Assembly: GCA_963662515.1 (NCBI GenBank)
Contig: OY759675.1
Span: 3,348,001-3,412,000, forward strand
DNA length: 64,000 nt
Direction: 5' to 3'
Source of the DNA: JAFGDI01 sp963662515
GTDB taxonomy: Bacteria; Planctomycetota; Phycisphaerae; Sedimentisphaerales; SM23-30
Part shown: positions 1 to 7,842 of the stretch, in pieces
Layout of the letters: each line of letters opens with the position of its first letter
Position numbering within the stretch: position 1 is the first letter of the stretch
Translations under genes and position numbers: made by a program
The notes under the pieces: model-generated
Database searches by the model: none
Seen by the model: the letters and a program-made list of their open reading frames with translations, nothing else
Told to the model about the DNA's origin: nothing

Positions 1-304
1 TAAGCCTGTTATCAGTAATCGCCAGAATAGATGCTATGTAGGTGTTCGCCGGGACGATTACCTCATCTCCCTCCGCCATAACTCCCATTTCAAGATACGC
101 CCTGAAAATAAGTCGCAAGGCATCCAGACCATTGCCACAGCCGATGCAATTTTTAGTACCAATATACTGTGCATATTCTTCTTCAAATGCTATTAACTCT
201 TTACCAAGCAAATACCAGCCGGAATCAACCACTCGCTGAACTGCTTGAGATAATTCCGGCTCAAAACTCTCGTTGATCTTTTTTAAGTCTAAAAACTTAA
301 TCAT
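1..304 (-). CDS. DegT/DnrJ/EryC1/StrS sugar aminotransferase, N-terminal part (FdtB/QdtB-like)
   Basis: About 100 N-terminal residues are visible; the gene runs off the left edge, so the PLP lysine cannot be checked. Translation of the minus strand starts MIKFLDLKKINESF and carries the family's early segment GTKNCIGCGNGLDALRL, the PLP-phosphate loop region of this fold-type I family. Family members transfer an amino group from glutamate to a keto-sugar nucleotide. Next to FdtA- and FdtC-like genes the expected substrate is dTDP-3-keto-6-deoxyhexose, giving dTDP-Fuc3N or dTDP-Qui3N (inference). The start ATG (304-302) overlaps the acetyltransferase stop by 8 nt, which suggests translational coupling. 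Confidence 0.82.
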   Translation of the reverse strand, partial: MIKFLDLKKINESFEPELSQAVQRVVDSGWYLLGKELIAFEEEYAQYIGTKNCIGCGNGLDALRLIFRAYLEMGVMAEGDEVIVPANTYIASILAITDNRL

Positions 305-842
305 TGGGATTAACTATTCCTTCCTTGAGCGTATAGCTTTTTTGGCACCCTAAACACCTCATGTCGCCATCTAGCTTTTTTCCACACTGGCATATATAAC
401 CTTTGAATACTGCCGGGTTACCATACCATATAGAGTACTCAGGAACAGATTTTGTTACAACACTGCCCGCACCAATCATAGCATACTGCCCTATAGTAAT
501 ACCACCAATGATAGTCGCATTTGCACCAATGGATGCTCCTTTGCGCACGGTAGTATGCAAAAACAAATCAGGATATCGCTTAGATCGTGGCAAAAGGTCA
601 TTTGTAAAAGTTACATTCGGGCCTATAAACACATCGTCTTCAAGCCTCACCCCATCCCAAAGTTGAACACCTGGTTTAATCGTAACATTATTACCAATAA
701 TTACATCATTTTCAATAAACACATGGCAATTAATATTGCAGTTACAGCCAATTACTGCTTCTTTTAATATTACGCAATACTGCCATACTAATGTCTGAAC
801 ACCTATATGACTTGTTTGAACTTCTGCTGTAGGATGTATCAT
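297..842 (-). CDS. Left-handed beta-helix sugar N-acetyltransferase (FdtC/QdtC/WbbJ-like)
   Basis: The 181-residue protein is built of hexapeptide repeats (for example VIGCNCNINCHVFIENDVII and GASIGANATIIGGITIG), the signature of left-handed beta-helix acyltransferases. It probably N-acetylates the dTDP-3-amino-3,6-dideoxyhexose made by the neighbouring aminotransferase, using acetyl-CoA in the cytoplasm. The C-terminus adds a small Cys-rich tail with CQCGKK and CLGC, a probable zinc ribbon that some WbbJ-like proteins carry. The start overlaps the upstream isomerase stop by 4 nt (ATGA) and the end overlaps the aminotransferase start by 8 nt. Family assignment is firm; the exact sugar is inferred from the neighbours. 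Confidence 0.85.
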   Translation of the reverse strand: MIHPTAEVQTSHIGVQTLVWQYCVILKEAVIGCNCNINCHVFIENDVIIGNNVTIKPGVQLWDGVRLEDDVFIGPNVTFTNDLLPRSKRYPDLFLHTTVRKGASIGANATIIGGITIGQYAMIGAGSVVTKSVPEYSIWYGNPAVFKGYICQCGKKLDGDMRCLGCQKSYTLKEGIVNPND

Positions 843-1264
843 TTTGTATAATCTTTGAACGCAATAAAATCCGAATATTCACGAATATAATCACTTTCGC
901 AGTATTTGTGCGAGGTTAGGACAAAACATACCGCTCCAGACGAGAAACCTTTTTCTGCCGCCCAAATACCTGGTGGAATGTGTAGGCCAAAATATGGACG
1001 ATTCAGGTTTACAGTTCTTCTTGTATTTCCATCGTCAAGTTCAACTTCAAAGCTACCACTAACGGCAATAAGGAACTGGTGACACTCTTTGTGAGCATGT
1101 GCGCCACGATCTTTTCCACCAGGAATATCATATATATAAAAAACTCGTTTAATCTTAAATGGAACATTACATTCGTTAGTTACCGGTGTAATATTCCCAG
1201 CCCGATTCTGAATTTGTTTTAATCCAATAACACTACAATCATATACTGAAACTCTTTTACTCAT
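839..1264 (-). CDS. fdtA: dTDP-4-keto-6-deoxyglucose 3,4-ketoisomerase (FdtA/QdtA, WxcM-like cupin)
   Basis: The 141-residue single-domain cupin has the FdtA/WxcM hallmarks: YIYDIPGGKDRGAHAHKE with His56 and His58, the strand LIAVSGSFEVELDDG, HIPPGIWAAEKGFSSGAVC, and the C-terminal ESDYIREYSDF. FdtA-type enzymes move the keto group of dTDP-4-keto-6-deoxyglucose from C4 to C3 before transamination. Both histidines of the HAH motif are present, so this copy looks catalytically competent. Its ATG overlaps the stop of the preceding paralogue by 8 nt and its stop overlaps the acetyltransferase start by 4 nt. Choice between the fucose- and quinovose-type product cannot be made from sequence. Confidence 0.88.
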   Translation of the reverse strand: MSKRVSVYDCSVIGLKQIQNRAGNITPVTNECNVPFKIKRVFYIYDIPGGKDRGAHAHKECHQFLIAVSGSFEVELDDGNTRRTVNLNRPYFGLHIPPGIWAAEKGFSSGAVCFVLTSHKYCESDYIREYSDFIAFKDYTK

Positions 1265-1670
1265 TTCTCGTAATTCCTTCCAAAAAAACCTTATAGTCTC
1301 TAATATAGTCTTCTTCTGAAAATAAAGTGGAACTTAAGACCATAGCCAAAGAATTAGTCGAAAAATCCTGCATCTGCCGCCAAAGCCCTGCAGGAATATA
1401 AAGTCCAAAATAAGAACGATTTAGACGAAATACCTGTTTATTTACCCCATCATCTACCTCAACATCAAAACTTCCGGATAAGGCAACGATGAATTCCTGC
1501 TGCTCCCTAAACGCGTGTCCACCTCGTGTTTGCCCGCCCGGCACATCATATATCCAATATACCCTCTCAATAACAAATGGTATGTGCTTTTCCTCCTCAA
1601 TAAAAGAAAGATTGCCACGAGGATCCTCAACTTTGGGTAGATCAATTATAATAGGTTTTTTTATTAGCAT
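1257..1670 (-). CDS. Second FdtA/WxcM-like cupin, tandem paralogue with altered HAH motif
   Basis: The 137-residue paralogue aligns end to end with the downstream FdtA: YWIYDVPGGQTRGGHAFREQ, IVALSGSFDVEVDDG, LYIPAGLWRQMQDFST, EEDYIRDYKVF. The second histidine of the conserved HAH pair is Phe54 here (HAF), while His52 remains. It may therefore be a changed-specificity isomerase, a structural partner of the other copy, or inactive. A strong Shine-Dalgarno (AAGGAG) lies just upstream of the ATG. Tandem FdtA/QdtA-like genes occur in other polysaccharide clusters, where some have become fused or specialised (general knowledge). Function of this copy is not certain. Confidence 0.82.
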   Translation of the reverse strand: MLIKKPIIIDLPKVEDPRGNLSFIEEEKHIPFVIERVYWIYDVPGGQTRGGHAFREQQEFIVALSGSFDVEVDDGVNKQVFRLNRSYFGLYIPAGLWRQMQDFSTNSLAMVLSSTLFSEEDYIRDYKVFLEGITRNE

Positions 1671-1721
1671 TTAAGCTCCTTTTGCGTACATTGAAGTATT
1701 ATTCTTAATCCATACCTCACT

Positions 1722-3065
1722 TTAAATATTACGAGAGGCAAGGCAAACAGATTCATCATATCGAACAGCACATTTTATCGCCGCCAAAAGTGCTAAAGAA
1801 TACAAAGGAGTACAATAAAGAGAACTAAAACTCGACATAAAGACCATCACTAAACCCACTATTGAATACATCTTCCAGTTTAGGTACTTACTTGAAGAAA
1901 TTGAATATAAATACTTAAAAGTAATATAGTAGCTGTAAAGATACAATAATAAACCAACAATCCCTGTACGAAAGACTATCGCAATCCAGGTAATATGAAC
2001 CATGTGCATTTTGTCGTCATTGCTTTTAACATACGCATAGGGTGGATTTTCTATCTCAGCTCCCTGACCAGAACCAAAAAACCAGGTTTGCGGATTATTT
2101 TCCATGTGAAATAACACATTCTTCAACTCTTGAACACGCCCATCATAGGAAGCATCTTTTTCACCTTCTATTGCAATCCCGTAAACATTTTTCATCAGCG
2201 TCAAAGAACTTTTAACATAAAAGCTTTCTGCATCCAACCAATTCACCGTATCTAATACTATAGGAAATAACATAAGTATTACAATAATAACACCTATAAG
2301 ACCCATAGCCATTTTTACTGTTTTCGCCTTTAGCAAACGACCATAATAATCATTTTTAACCAATAATGTAACCAATAAATACATTGCGTAAAATATATAT
2401 GTACATAACATAATGATAAATATTGCACGCTTACCTGAAACTAAACAAGCAATGGTACAAAATAATAAAACCGGAACAGTCACAATCCAAGATCGTCTAT
2501 TCTGGAATAAAGCCCAAATAATCCCATTAATAGCTGCGACATTTGATATCTTAAGATACGGATAATGCCATCTAATATAATAAATAGCGACAGAAGCAAT
2601 TATTGCACTGACCACATAGATCTCAATGAAGAAAACAATAGTATCAAATTTGCCACTAGATGCCAATCCACAATATATCCACAATAAGATAAAAAGACCT
2701 ATAAAAAATACAAACTCACGATAAGTATCACCAAATACATAATACAAATCATTGCCACTTGCCACACCAACAATAAAGCTAAAAATAATCAATGCCAAAT
2801 TAAGCCAGAACAAAATACTTATTTCTGGTATATTAAAACGCCTTTCACTTATAGGCACACATACAAAAAACAAATACGCTGTTACTATAGAAAATATTAC
2901 TCTTAATACAATATCAATGTACTTCAATACCACAATACTACCATAGTCGCTTTCTCCAGAATAAAAGACACTAACACTATTAAGAACAGAAATTATTATA
3001 CCTATAACAAATGACAACCAAAGCATATATACCATTATTCTTTGCGTTTTCAAACTGTAGATCAT
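1722..3065 (-). CDS. Wzy-like O-antigen/capsule polymerase, multi-spanning membrane protein
   Basis: The 447-residue protein has roughly 10-12 hydrophobic segments and a larger soluble loop at about residues 285-375, containing GRVQELKNVLFHMENN, FFGSGQGAEIE and the basic/acidic stretch expected of Wzy/WaaL-type O-antigen polymerases. Sequence similarity in this group is low, so the call rests on topology and on its place between a GT4 glycosyltransferase and a dideoxyamino-sugar set. It would polymerise lipid-linked repeat units at the outer face of the inner membrane. A GAGGTG Shine-Dalgarno lies immediately upstream. An O-antigen ligase or a transporter-like role remains possible. AT content is higher than in the downstream housekeeping genes, which is common in exchanged surface-sugar loci. 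Confidence 0.65.
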   Translation of the reverse strand: MIYSLKTQRIMVYMLWLSFVIGIIISVLNSVSVFYSGESDYGSIVVLKYIDIVLRVIFSIVTAYLFFVCVPISERRFNIPEISILFWLNLALIIFSFIVGVASGNDLYYVFGDTYREFVFFIGLFILLWIYCGLASSGKFDTIVFFIEIYVVSAIIASVAIYYIRWHYPYLKISNVAAINGIIWALFQNRRSWIVTVPVLLFCTIACLVSGKRAIFIIMLCTYIFYAMYLLVTLLVKNDYYGRLLKAKTVKMAMGLIGVIIVILMLFPIVLDTVNWLDAESFYVKSSLTLMKNVYGIAIEGEKDASYDGRVQELKNVLFHMENNPQTWFFGSGQGAEIENPPYAYVKSNDDKMHMVHITWIAIVFRTGIVGLLLYLYSYYITFKYLYSISSSKYLNWKMYSIVGLVMVFMSSFSSLYCTPLYSLALLAAIKCAVRYDESVCLASRNI

Positions 3066-3068
3066 ATA

Positions 3069-4229
3069 TCACCTCTGCCTACTAATAAGCAACTGATTAT
3101 AAAAATCAAGATTAACCGCCACTGCCTTTTTTCTATCAAAGCGATCAAGAACCTCAAGACGCGCATTTAAGCCAACCCTGTCACTCAGATCGTCATCACT
3201 GAGAAGCCGAATGACATTCTCGGAAAACTCACCCACTTTTCTGGGGTCACATACCAAAGCTGAATCATAATTCTTCACATATTCCCGGCCCGCAGCAACT
3301 TCTGAAAGCACACAGGCACAACCACAACTCATCGCCTCAAGCCATGCTACAGAATGTGCCTCAACCAAAGAAGGAAAAACGCAACATCCTGCACCCGAAT
3401 ATATTTCAGGTAAAAGAGACCTTTCAACTCTTCCGAGATAATTTACCCTGCTGCGATACCTTTCTGGCAATTGAGTTATCAAATAATCAACTAACTTGCC
3501 TCCGCCAGGAGCCTCCATACAGTCGCTACCAACCACATCAAGATATACATGAGGCAATGATTCAAAAATAGCTGGTAATTCTCTAAATAACAACCCTATA
3601 CCCTTAAAATACGCTACTCTGCCAACATATAATATGCGATTACTGTCCCGGCTAATTCCCTCAACCGGTCGAAATACATCACTATCAACAAAATTATAAA
3701 TAACTGTCTCTGTATCAGCAACAGCACCAAAACATTTTACAGAATACCTTCTTATATGATTACTTACAGCAATTTTGTATGGCGATGAACCAATGGTCAA
3801 CCGTTCTGCCAATTTCACTAGGGGCGATACTCTTGCTTCTTTCATTTTAGCCATTGTTGTTTCAGAATTATGATATCTGACAACTAGTAGTTTATTTCTT
3901 GCACCAACAATTTTCCAAAAAGCCATCTCGCCTTCAACTTCAGGTGTCTCTATTAATTCAAATCCATGCTCCCTGCTCAACTTGCCTATTATTTTAGCAA
4001 AATACCATCTCCTTTTAAAGAAACCCAGATACTTACCTCGCCAAACAGGCAACTTAATTCTTACAACTGTTATACCATCCTCCTGGCCAAAACTATCTCT
4101 ATCAGAATATCCAACAACCCAGACTTCGTGACCACAATCTCTGAGACACTCGGCCATATCCTTGACAAAGGCCCCTATACCACCATGACTATCTGGCGGA
4201 TATTCATTACATATATAACAGATACGCAA
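3069..4229 (-). CDS. Glycosyltransferase family 4 (GT-B fold)
   Basis: The 386-residue protein has the two-Rossmann GT-B layout. The N-terminal acceptor domain holds YPPDSHGGIGAFVKDMAECL. The C-terminal donor domain begins near RILYVGRVAYFKG and carries the GT4 EX7E signature in PSLVEAHSVAWLEAMSCG. GT4 enzymes transfer a sugar from a nucleotide donor with retention, here probably one residue of the surface polysaccharide repeat. The start is TTG, placed 8 nt after a GAGG Shine-Dalgarno that lies in the last codons of the methyltransferase gene. No signal peptide is seen; the protein is expected at the cytoplasmic face of the membrane. Confidence 0.85.
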   Translation of the reverse strand: MRICYICNEYPPDSHGGIGAFVKDMAECLRDCGHEVWVVGYSDRDSFGQEDGITVVRIKLPVWRGKYLGFFKRRWYFAKIIGKLSREHGFELIETPEVEGEMAFWKIVGARNKLLVVRYHNSETTMAKMKEARVSPLVKLAERLTIGSSPYKIAVSNHIRRYSVKCFGAVADTETVIYNFVDSDVFRPVEGISRDSNRILYVGRVAYFKGIGLLFRELPAIFESLPHVYLDVVGSDCMEAPGGGKLVDYLITQLPERYRSRVNYLGRVERSLLPEIYSGAGCCVFPSLVEAHSVAWLEAMSCGCACVLSEVAAGREYVKNYDSALVCDPRKVGEFSENVIRLLSDDDLSDRVGLNARLEVLDRFDRKKAVAVNLDFYNQLLISRQR

Positions 4230-4232
4230 CTA

Positions 4233-5000
4233 TTAAACCTCTAAATTCTCATCTTGCGTATCACACACTTCTGCTTTAACCAGAATATTAGCCCTAAAAT
4301 ACTTTAACAACTCAGTACTATTGATAATTCTTTCCCACAACATCATTAAATAGAATAAAAACTGGCTTCCTCCAAAATACGAAGGATGATACTCTTGTAG
4401 TTTTATCTCAATATTTTGAAACCCTGCATTTAAAAGCAACTTTCGACACTGAAACGAAGTATTCATTCTGTGATATGTTGGATAGATGTCTTGCTCTTTT
4501 CTTTGTCCATTCTGTAAATAATTAATAACCTTTTTTTGCATATACTTTGGTACTATTCTGGCACCTATCGAAACATAATGCCATAAATTCGGTGTCCGAA
4601 ACACCAGCACACCGCCAGGACGCAAGACACGCCGTATCTCTACCATAAGCTCATCTGGTTTTTCTACATGCTCAAATACATAACTTGAGACCGCCAGATC
4701 AAATGAACCATCGGCAAAAGGCATATGCACACCATCATAAGTAACAGTCTCGATGCAATGTTTATTACCCTTTACCGCTTCATCTATGTCTATTCCAGTA
4801 ACTGAACCCTTTCCTGATAAATATTCAGTCGTGGCATTCGTCGGCCCGGCACCTATCTCCAATATCCGACATGATCCGGCAATATAATTATCTATAAAAC
4901 GCCAAAACTGTAATGTACCATTATACTTCTGATCCGAATAATAACGACGAAAGATCCTATCCATTTTACGCACATGCGAATCCATACATTCTGCCTGCAT
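4233..5000 (-). CDS. Class I SAM-dependent methyltransferase
   Basis: The 255-residue protein has the class I motif I ILEIGAGPTNATTEYL, the acidic end of strand 2 (GIDIDE), and post-motif FDLAVSSYVFEHV followed by RRVLRPGGVLVFRTPNLWHY, the usual methyltransferase 11 pattern. It probably methylates a sugar or lipid-linked intermediate of the surface polysaccharide. GAGGTAAGTAA precedes the ATG as a strong Shine-Dalgarno. That ribosome site overlaps the final codons of a decayed upstream gene (see 5001-5209), so this gene was once tightly coupled to it. The substrate cannot be told from sequence. Confidence 0.82.
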   Translation of the reverse strand: MQAECMDSHVRKMDRIFRRYYSDQKYNGTLQFWRFIDNYIAGSCRILEIGAGPTNATTEYLSGKGSVTGIDIDEAVKGNKHCIETVTYDGVHMPFADGSFDLAVSSYVFEHVEKPDELMVEIRRVLRPGGVLVFRTPNLWHYVSIGARIVPKYMQKKVINYLQNGQRKEQDIYPTYHRMNTSFQCRKLLLNAGFQNIEIKLQEYHPSYFGGSQFLFYLMMLWERIINSTELLKYFRANILVKAEVCDTQDENLEV

Positions 5001-5208
5001 TTACTTACCTCGGCATCTCACAGGGTGCCTGATTCTTATACGCCAGAGGCCAGAAAAACTCGATCGCCTTTTCCATCACCTTCTTCAGCGATACCTTTGC
5101 TGACCAGCCTTAAACAGTTTATCACACACCGCACTGAGACCAGAACCTTCTTGACTTGGCTGTGCTGATAGTGAACCGAAAATGCTGATTCTACATACAA
5201 TCTACACC
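5001..5208 (-). pseudogene. Decayed C-terminal remnant of an unidentified gene
   Basis: Between the methyltransferase at 4233-5000 and a second methyltransferase remnant no intact frame exists, yet protein-like sequence appears on the minus strand in two alternating frames. One frame reads ISIFGSLSAQPSQEGSG then AVCDKLFKAG. A shifted frame continues SAKVSLKKVMEKAIEFFWPL and AYKNQAPCEMPR before a TAA placed 5 nt ahead of the next ATG. That stop position fits an authentic gene end in an operon. The parent family is not recognised. Frameshift by sequencing error is possible but would leave the N-terminal part still missing. Confidence 0.45.
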
Positions 5209-5610
5209 TCACTCCGCCAGCACCAGCAAAAAAAAATCTCCCCATATCCTTGTTGGAACCGCCATGCCAAATAACTCTGTAATCCGACGCAACTGATTTA
5301 AAACTTTATTATTAAAACTATTATAAGGTAATTCAATCACCCCTATGGTGTACCGTACTTCTTTTATCTTATAGCCACAATCTTCCAATATTGCCACGGG
5401 CTGTTTTAGGGACATAATGATGAATATGCCCCACCGCTTCCCTGACATTCAGGAACGATCTATACTTAATCACATTCCATACCACTAGTTCAAGGGGAAC
5501 ATGAAATACCTTATTTTTACCTATACACTTCAGCTTCCTTAAATAATCAAAATCATTCTCAACAGGCTCTAATACACCCTCTCTTCTCCGCCACCACCAA
5601 CTGCAAGATA
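5209..5610 (-). pseudogene. Frameshifted, N-terminally deleted SAM methyltransferase
   Basis: Two minus-strand frames together give the C-terminal half of a class I methyltransferase. The first reads EGVLEPVENDFDYLRKLK, then FHVPLELVVWNVIKYRSF and AVGHIHHYVPKTA. Near 5400-5420 the homology moves to another frame with AILEDCGYKIKEVRYTIGV and ends TRIWGDFFLLVLAE. The SAM-binding half (motif I) is missing: the remnant joins directly to the last codons of the epimerase gene in a different frame. This looks like an internal deletion plus a one-base indel. The epimerase C-terminus may have been changed by the same deletion. Confidence 0.6.
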
Positions 5611-6533
5611 TCATCCAGACCAGTCTCGGGCACATAGTTAATCTGCTCTCGCAGCCGATCTACGCATGGAACTCGACGCATCATATCGTCGAAATCTCGA
5701 CCGTAGGCTTGCTCGTAGCTTATATATTCCTTGCCCGCATTACTGCCGGTCATAGCCAGAACCTTATCGGCCAGCCCATCAATGCTTATCTCATTGGTAC
5801 TGCCAACATTATACACCCGGCCAGGAGCTGTCGGCGAAACTGCCAAGCGCCTTACCGACTCAATTGCATCGCCTACAAAACCAAAACAACGGCATTGCTC
5901 ACCTGTACCATAAATTGTTATTTTATCACCCTTTAACGCCTGCTCTACAAATCTTGGTATTACCATGCCATACTGCCCGGTCTGTCGTGGACCTACCGTA
6001 TTGAAGAACCGCACTATTATTACCGGAAGACCATACTGATAAAAATAAGCCAACCCCAGAAACTCATCTATCGCCTTACTACAGGCATAAGACCAGCGGC
6101 TAAATCTGGTACTACCAAGTACCGTATCATCATCTTCTCTGAATGGCACCTTTTCCGATTTACCATATACTTCGCTGGTCGAGGCCAGGATAATCTTCTT
6201 ACGATATTTGTTGGCCATTTCCAGTACAACTTCTGTACCGTGAATATTAGTCTCTATCGTACGAACCGGCTCATCAACAATAAGCTGCACGCCTACCGCA
6301 GCGGCCAAATGGTAAATAATATCACACTTTTCCACCAGCACATTCATAGTGCCGGCATTTCTCACATCGTCCAGTACAAATTGCAGGGCCTTATGACCAA
6401 CTATGCCTGCTATATTTTTCATACTGCCAGTTGACAAATCATCAACTATGATAACCTCATGGCCATCGCCTAAAAGCGACTCAGCCAGATGGGAACCTAT
6501 AAAACCCGCACCGCCTGTTATTAACGCCTTCAA
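5559..6533 (-). CDS. NAD-dependent epimerase/dehydratase (extended SDR)
   Basis: The 324-residue protein starts with the dinucleotide-binding glycine motif TGGAGFIGSHLAESLLGDG and has the SDR active-site pair in WSYACSKAIDEF (YxxxK), preceded by LASTSEVYGKS. It belongs with UDP-glucose 4-epimerase, UDP-glucuronate decarboxylase and dTDP-glucose 4,6-dehydratase-like enzymes, and would convert a nucleotide sugar for the polysaccharide operon it heads. TTG is the start, following the Shine-Dalgarno AAGAGG. The last residues, AEKRGCIRAC, are read across the junction with a deleted methyltransferase gene, so the natural C-terminus may differ. Which nucleotide sugar it acts on is not decidable here. 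Confidence 0.83.
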   Translation of the reverse strand: MKALITGGAGFIGSHLAESLLGDGHEVIIVDDLSTGSMKNIAGIVGHKALQFVLDDVRNAGTMNVLVEKCDIIYHLAAAVGVQLIVDEPVRTIETNIHGTEVVLEMANKYRKKIILASTSEVYGKSEKVPFREDDDTVLGSTRFSRWSYACSKAIDEFLGLAYFYQYGLPVIIVRFFNTVGPRQTGQYGMVIPRFVEQALKGDKITIYGTGEQCRCFGFVGDAIESVRRLAVSPTAPGRVYNVGSTNEISIDGLADKVLAMTGSNAGKEYISYEQAYGRDFDDMMRRVPCVDRLREQINYVPETGLDDILQLVVAEKRGCIRAC

Positions 6534-6916
6534 CTATTACCTCTTGAAATTAAACAACTTATGTCAAAACAGCCTTTACACCAACTATACGAATACAAAC
6601 TCCGTCCCCGTCGGTTGCAAAACCGTTTGTAAGCCCCGCAGCTTCGGATAATTAATGAATAAAAAAGACTAGCTACAGACTGTTACAATCGAAGTTATCG
6701 GTAGTTCCTATAATTACAGTTTAATTTTTTGACATTTACAACTACTTGAGATAAACTTTCAACTGTTGTTTATATAATAGATTAGAAAAAATAGATCACA
6801 AACAGGCAGACAGCCCCGGCTTTTTTAAAATTGCAATTATGTTTCGCTGTCAAAATCAGCCATAGCCAGTCAAACGCTATTAGCCTGTTAATGACGGGCC
6901 AGTTATTTCAGCATGG
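6534..6916. other. Divergent intergenic region between epimerase and fliR
   Basis: This 383-base AT-rich gap separates the minus-strand sugar operon from the plus-strand fliR. No plausible coding frame was found. It should hold the promoters of both operons. The only recognisable promoter-like pair is the one listed at 6729-6757. Confidence 0.5.
6729..6757 (+). promoter_or_regulatory. Possible sigma-70-type promoter for fliR-flhB
   Basis: A perfect TTGACA at 6729-6734 is followed after 17 nt by TAAACT at 6752-6757, a 4 of 6 match to the -10 box. The predicted start near 6764 leaves about 150 nt of leader before fliR. A better -10-like TATAAT at 6773-6778 lacks a well-spaced -35. Confidence 0.35.
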
Positions 6917-7699
6917 ATGCGTAATATGTTTTTAATTCCGATAGAGGCTATATTTGAGCGAATGCCAGTGTTTGCTCTGGTTCTCTTCCGGGTTTCCGGC
7001 CTGGCGATGTTCGACCCGTTACTTGGCCTGTCTTCTGTTCCGCCCATGATCAGGGCCTTATTCCTTTTTGTTGTTTCGCTGGCCCTCTGGCCCTTAGTGC
7101 CCGGCATGGTCTATGAGCCGGCGGGCTGGGTTGATATGGCAATTGCCGTCGCTGCTGAAATGAGTATTGGCATAACCATGGGACTTATACTCACTTTCGT
7201 GACCACCGGCATAAAGATCGGAGCCGAACTGATCAGTCAGCAGATGGGCCTGAGCATGTCTGACATGGTTGACCCGGTCTCTGGCGAAAGCTCAACATTA
7301 TTACAGGAATACTATAACCTGCTGCTCACCGCCTTTTATGTACTTATTAATGGACACCTTATCCTTATAAGAACCCTGGCCGATACATTTAAACAGATAC
7401 CGCTGGGCACACCTTTAAATACAGAGCCCATTTTGACAACTCTGGTCAATGTGCTTACTGTTGCCTTTCAGGCGGGTATCAGATTAGCCGGTCCGGCTTT
7501 AGTAGCCGTTTTTCTGGCTACCCTGGCCCTGGGACTCATCTCACGGACTATGCCTCAGTTGAACATTCTTGCCGCCGGGTTTCCCATCAGGATTATCTTG
7601 ACAATGTTTGTAATGATAACCTCACTGGGAGCGGGATTCTATATCTTTAATGAATATATTGTCTTTGCCTTTAATGAGATAGGGGGATTATTCCAGTAG
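6917..7699 (+). CDS. fliR: Flagellar biosynthesis protein FliR
   Basis: The 260-residue integral membrane protein matches FliR of the flagellar type III export gate: FALVLFRVSGLAMFDPLLG near the N-terminus, SQQMGLSMSDMVDPVSGESS in the middle, and RTMPQLNILAAGFPIRI toward the end. About six membrane segments are visible, the usual number. FliR forms the export gate with FliP, FliQ, FlhA and FlhB. Two in-frame ATGs are possible; the second at 6926 has GGATG upstream and gives MFLIPIEAIF, a more typical N-terminus. The stop codon TAG is shared with the first base of a palindromic repeat element that fills the gap to flhB. Confidence 0.92.
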   Translation: MRNMFLIPIEAIFERMPVFALVLFRVSGLAMFDPLLGLSSVPPMIRALFLFVVSLALWPLVPGMVYEPAGWVDMAIAVAAEMSIGITMGLILTFVTTGIKIGAELISQQMGLSMSDMVDPVSGESSTLLQEYYNLLLTAFYVLINGHLILIRTLADTFKQIPLGTPLNTEPILTTLVNVLTVAFQAGIRLAGPALVAVFLATLALGLISRTMPQLNILAAGFPIRIILTMFVMITSLGAGFYIFNEYIVFAFNEIGGLFQ

Positions 7700-7839
7700 G
7701 TAGGTCAAGCATCCCTGCTTGACATCAAAAGACTCAATAATGAAAAATACAGGCAATTGCCAACGGAATGCGAAATAAACACAAGTAACCTTTAAAATCG
7801 GAAATGAATTAAATCTCAAGCAGGGATGCTTGAGCTACC
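7699..7839. repeat. REP doublet (REPIN-like element), copy A, between fliR and flhB
   Basis: Two hairpins in opposite orientation close a 141-bp unit. The left one is GGTAGGTCAAGC-atccct-GCTTGACAT and the right one is a variant ending GCTTGAGCTACC. Read on the minus strand, the unit has the same ends as the copies at 20251-20389 and 23638-23776, while the interior differs. It begins at the last base of the fliR stop codon and ends 3 nt before the flhB ATG, so it supplies the whole intergenic region. Confidence 0.75.
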
Positions 7840-7842
7840 ATC

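Noticed and set aside
6590..6650. Possible degenerate tRNA or structured RNA before fliR
   Set aside because: No acceptor stem or cloverleaf could be formed.
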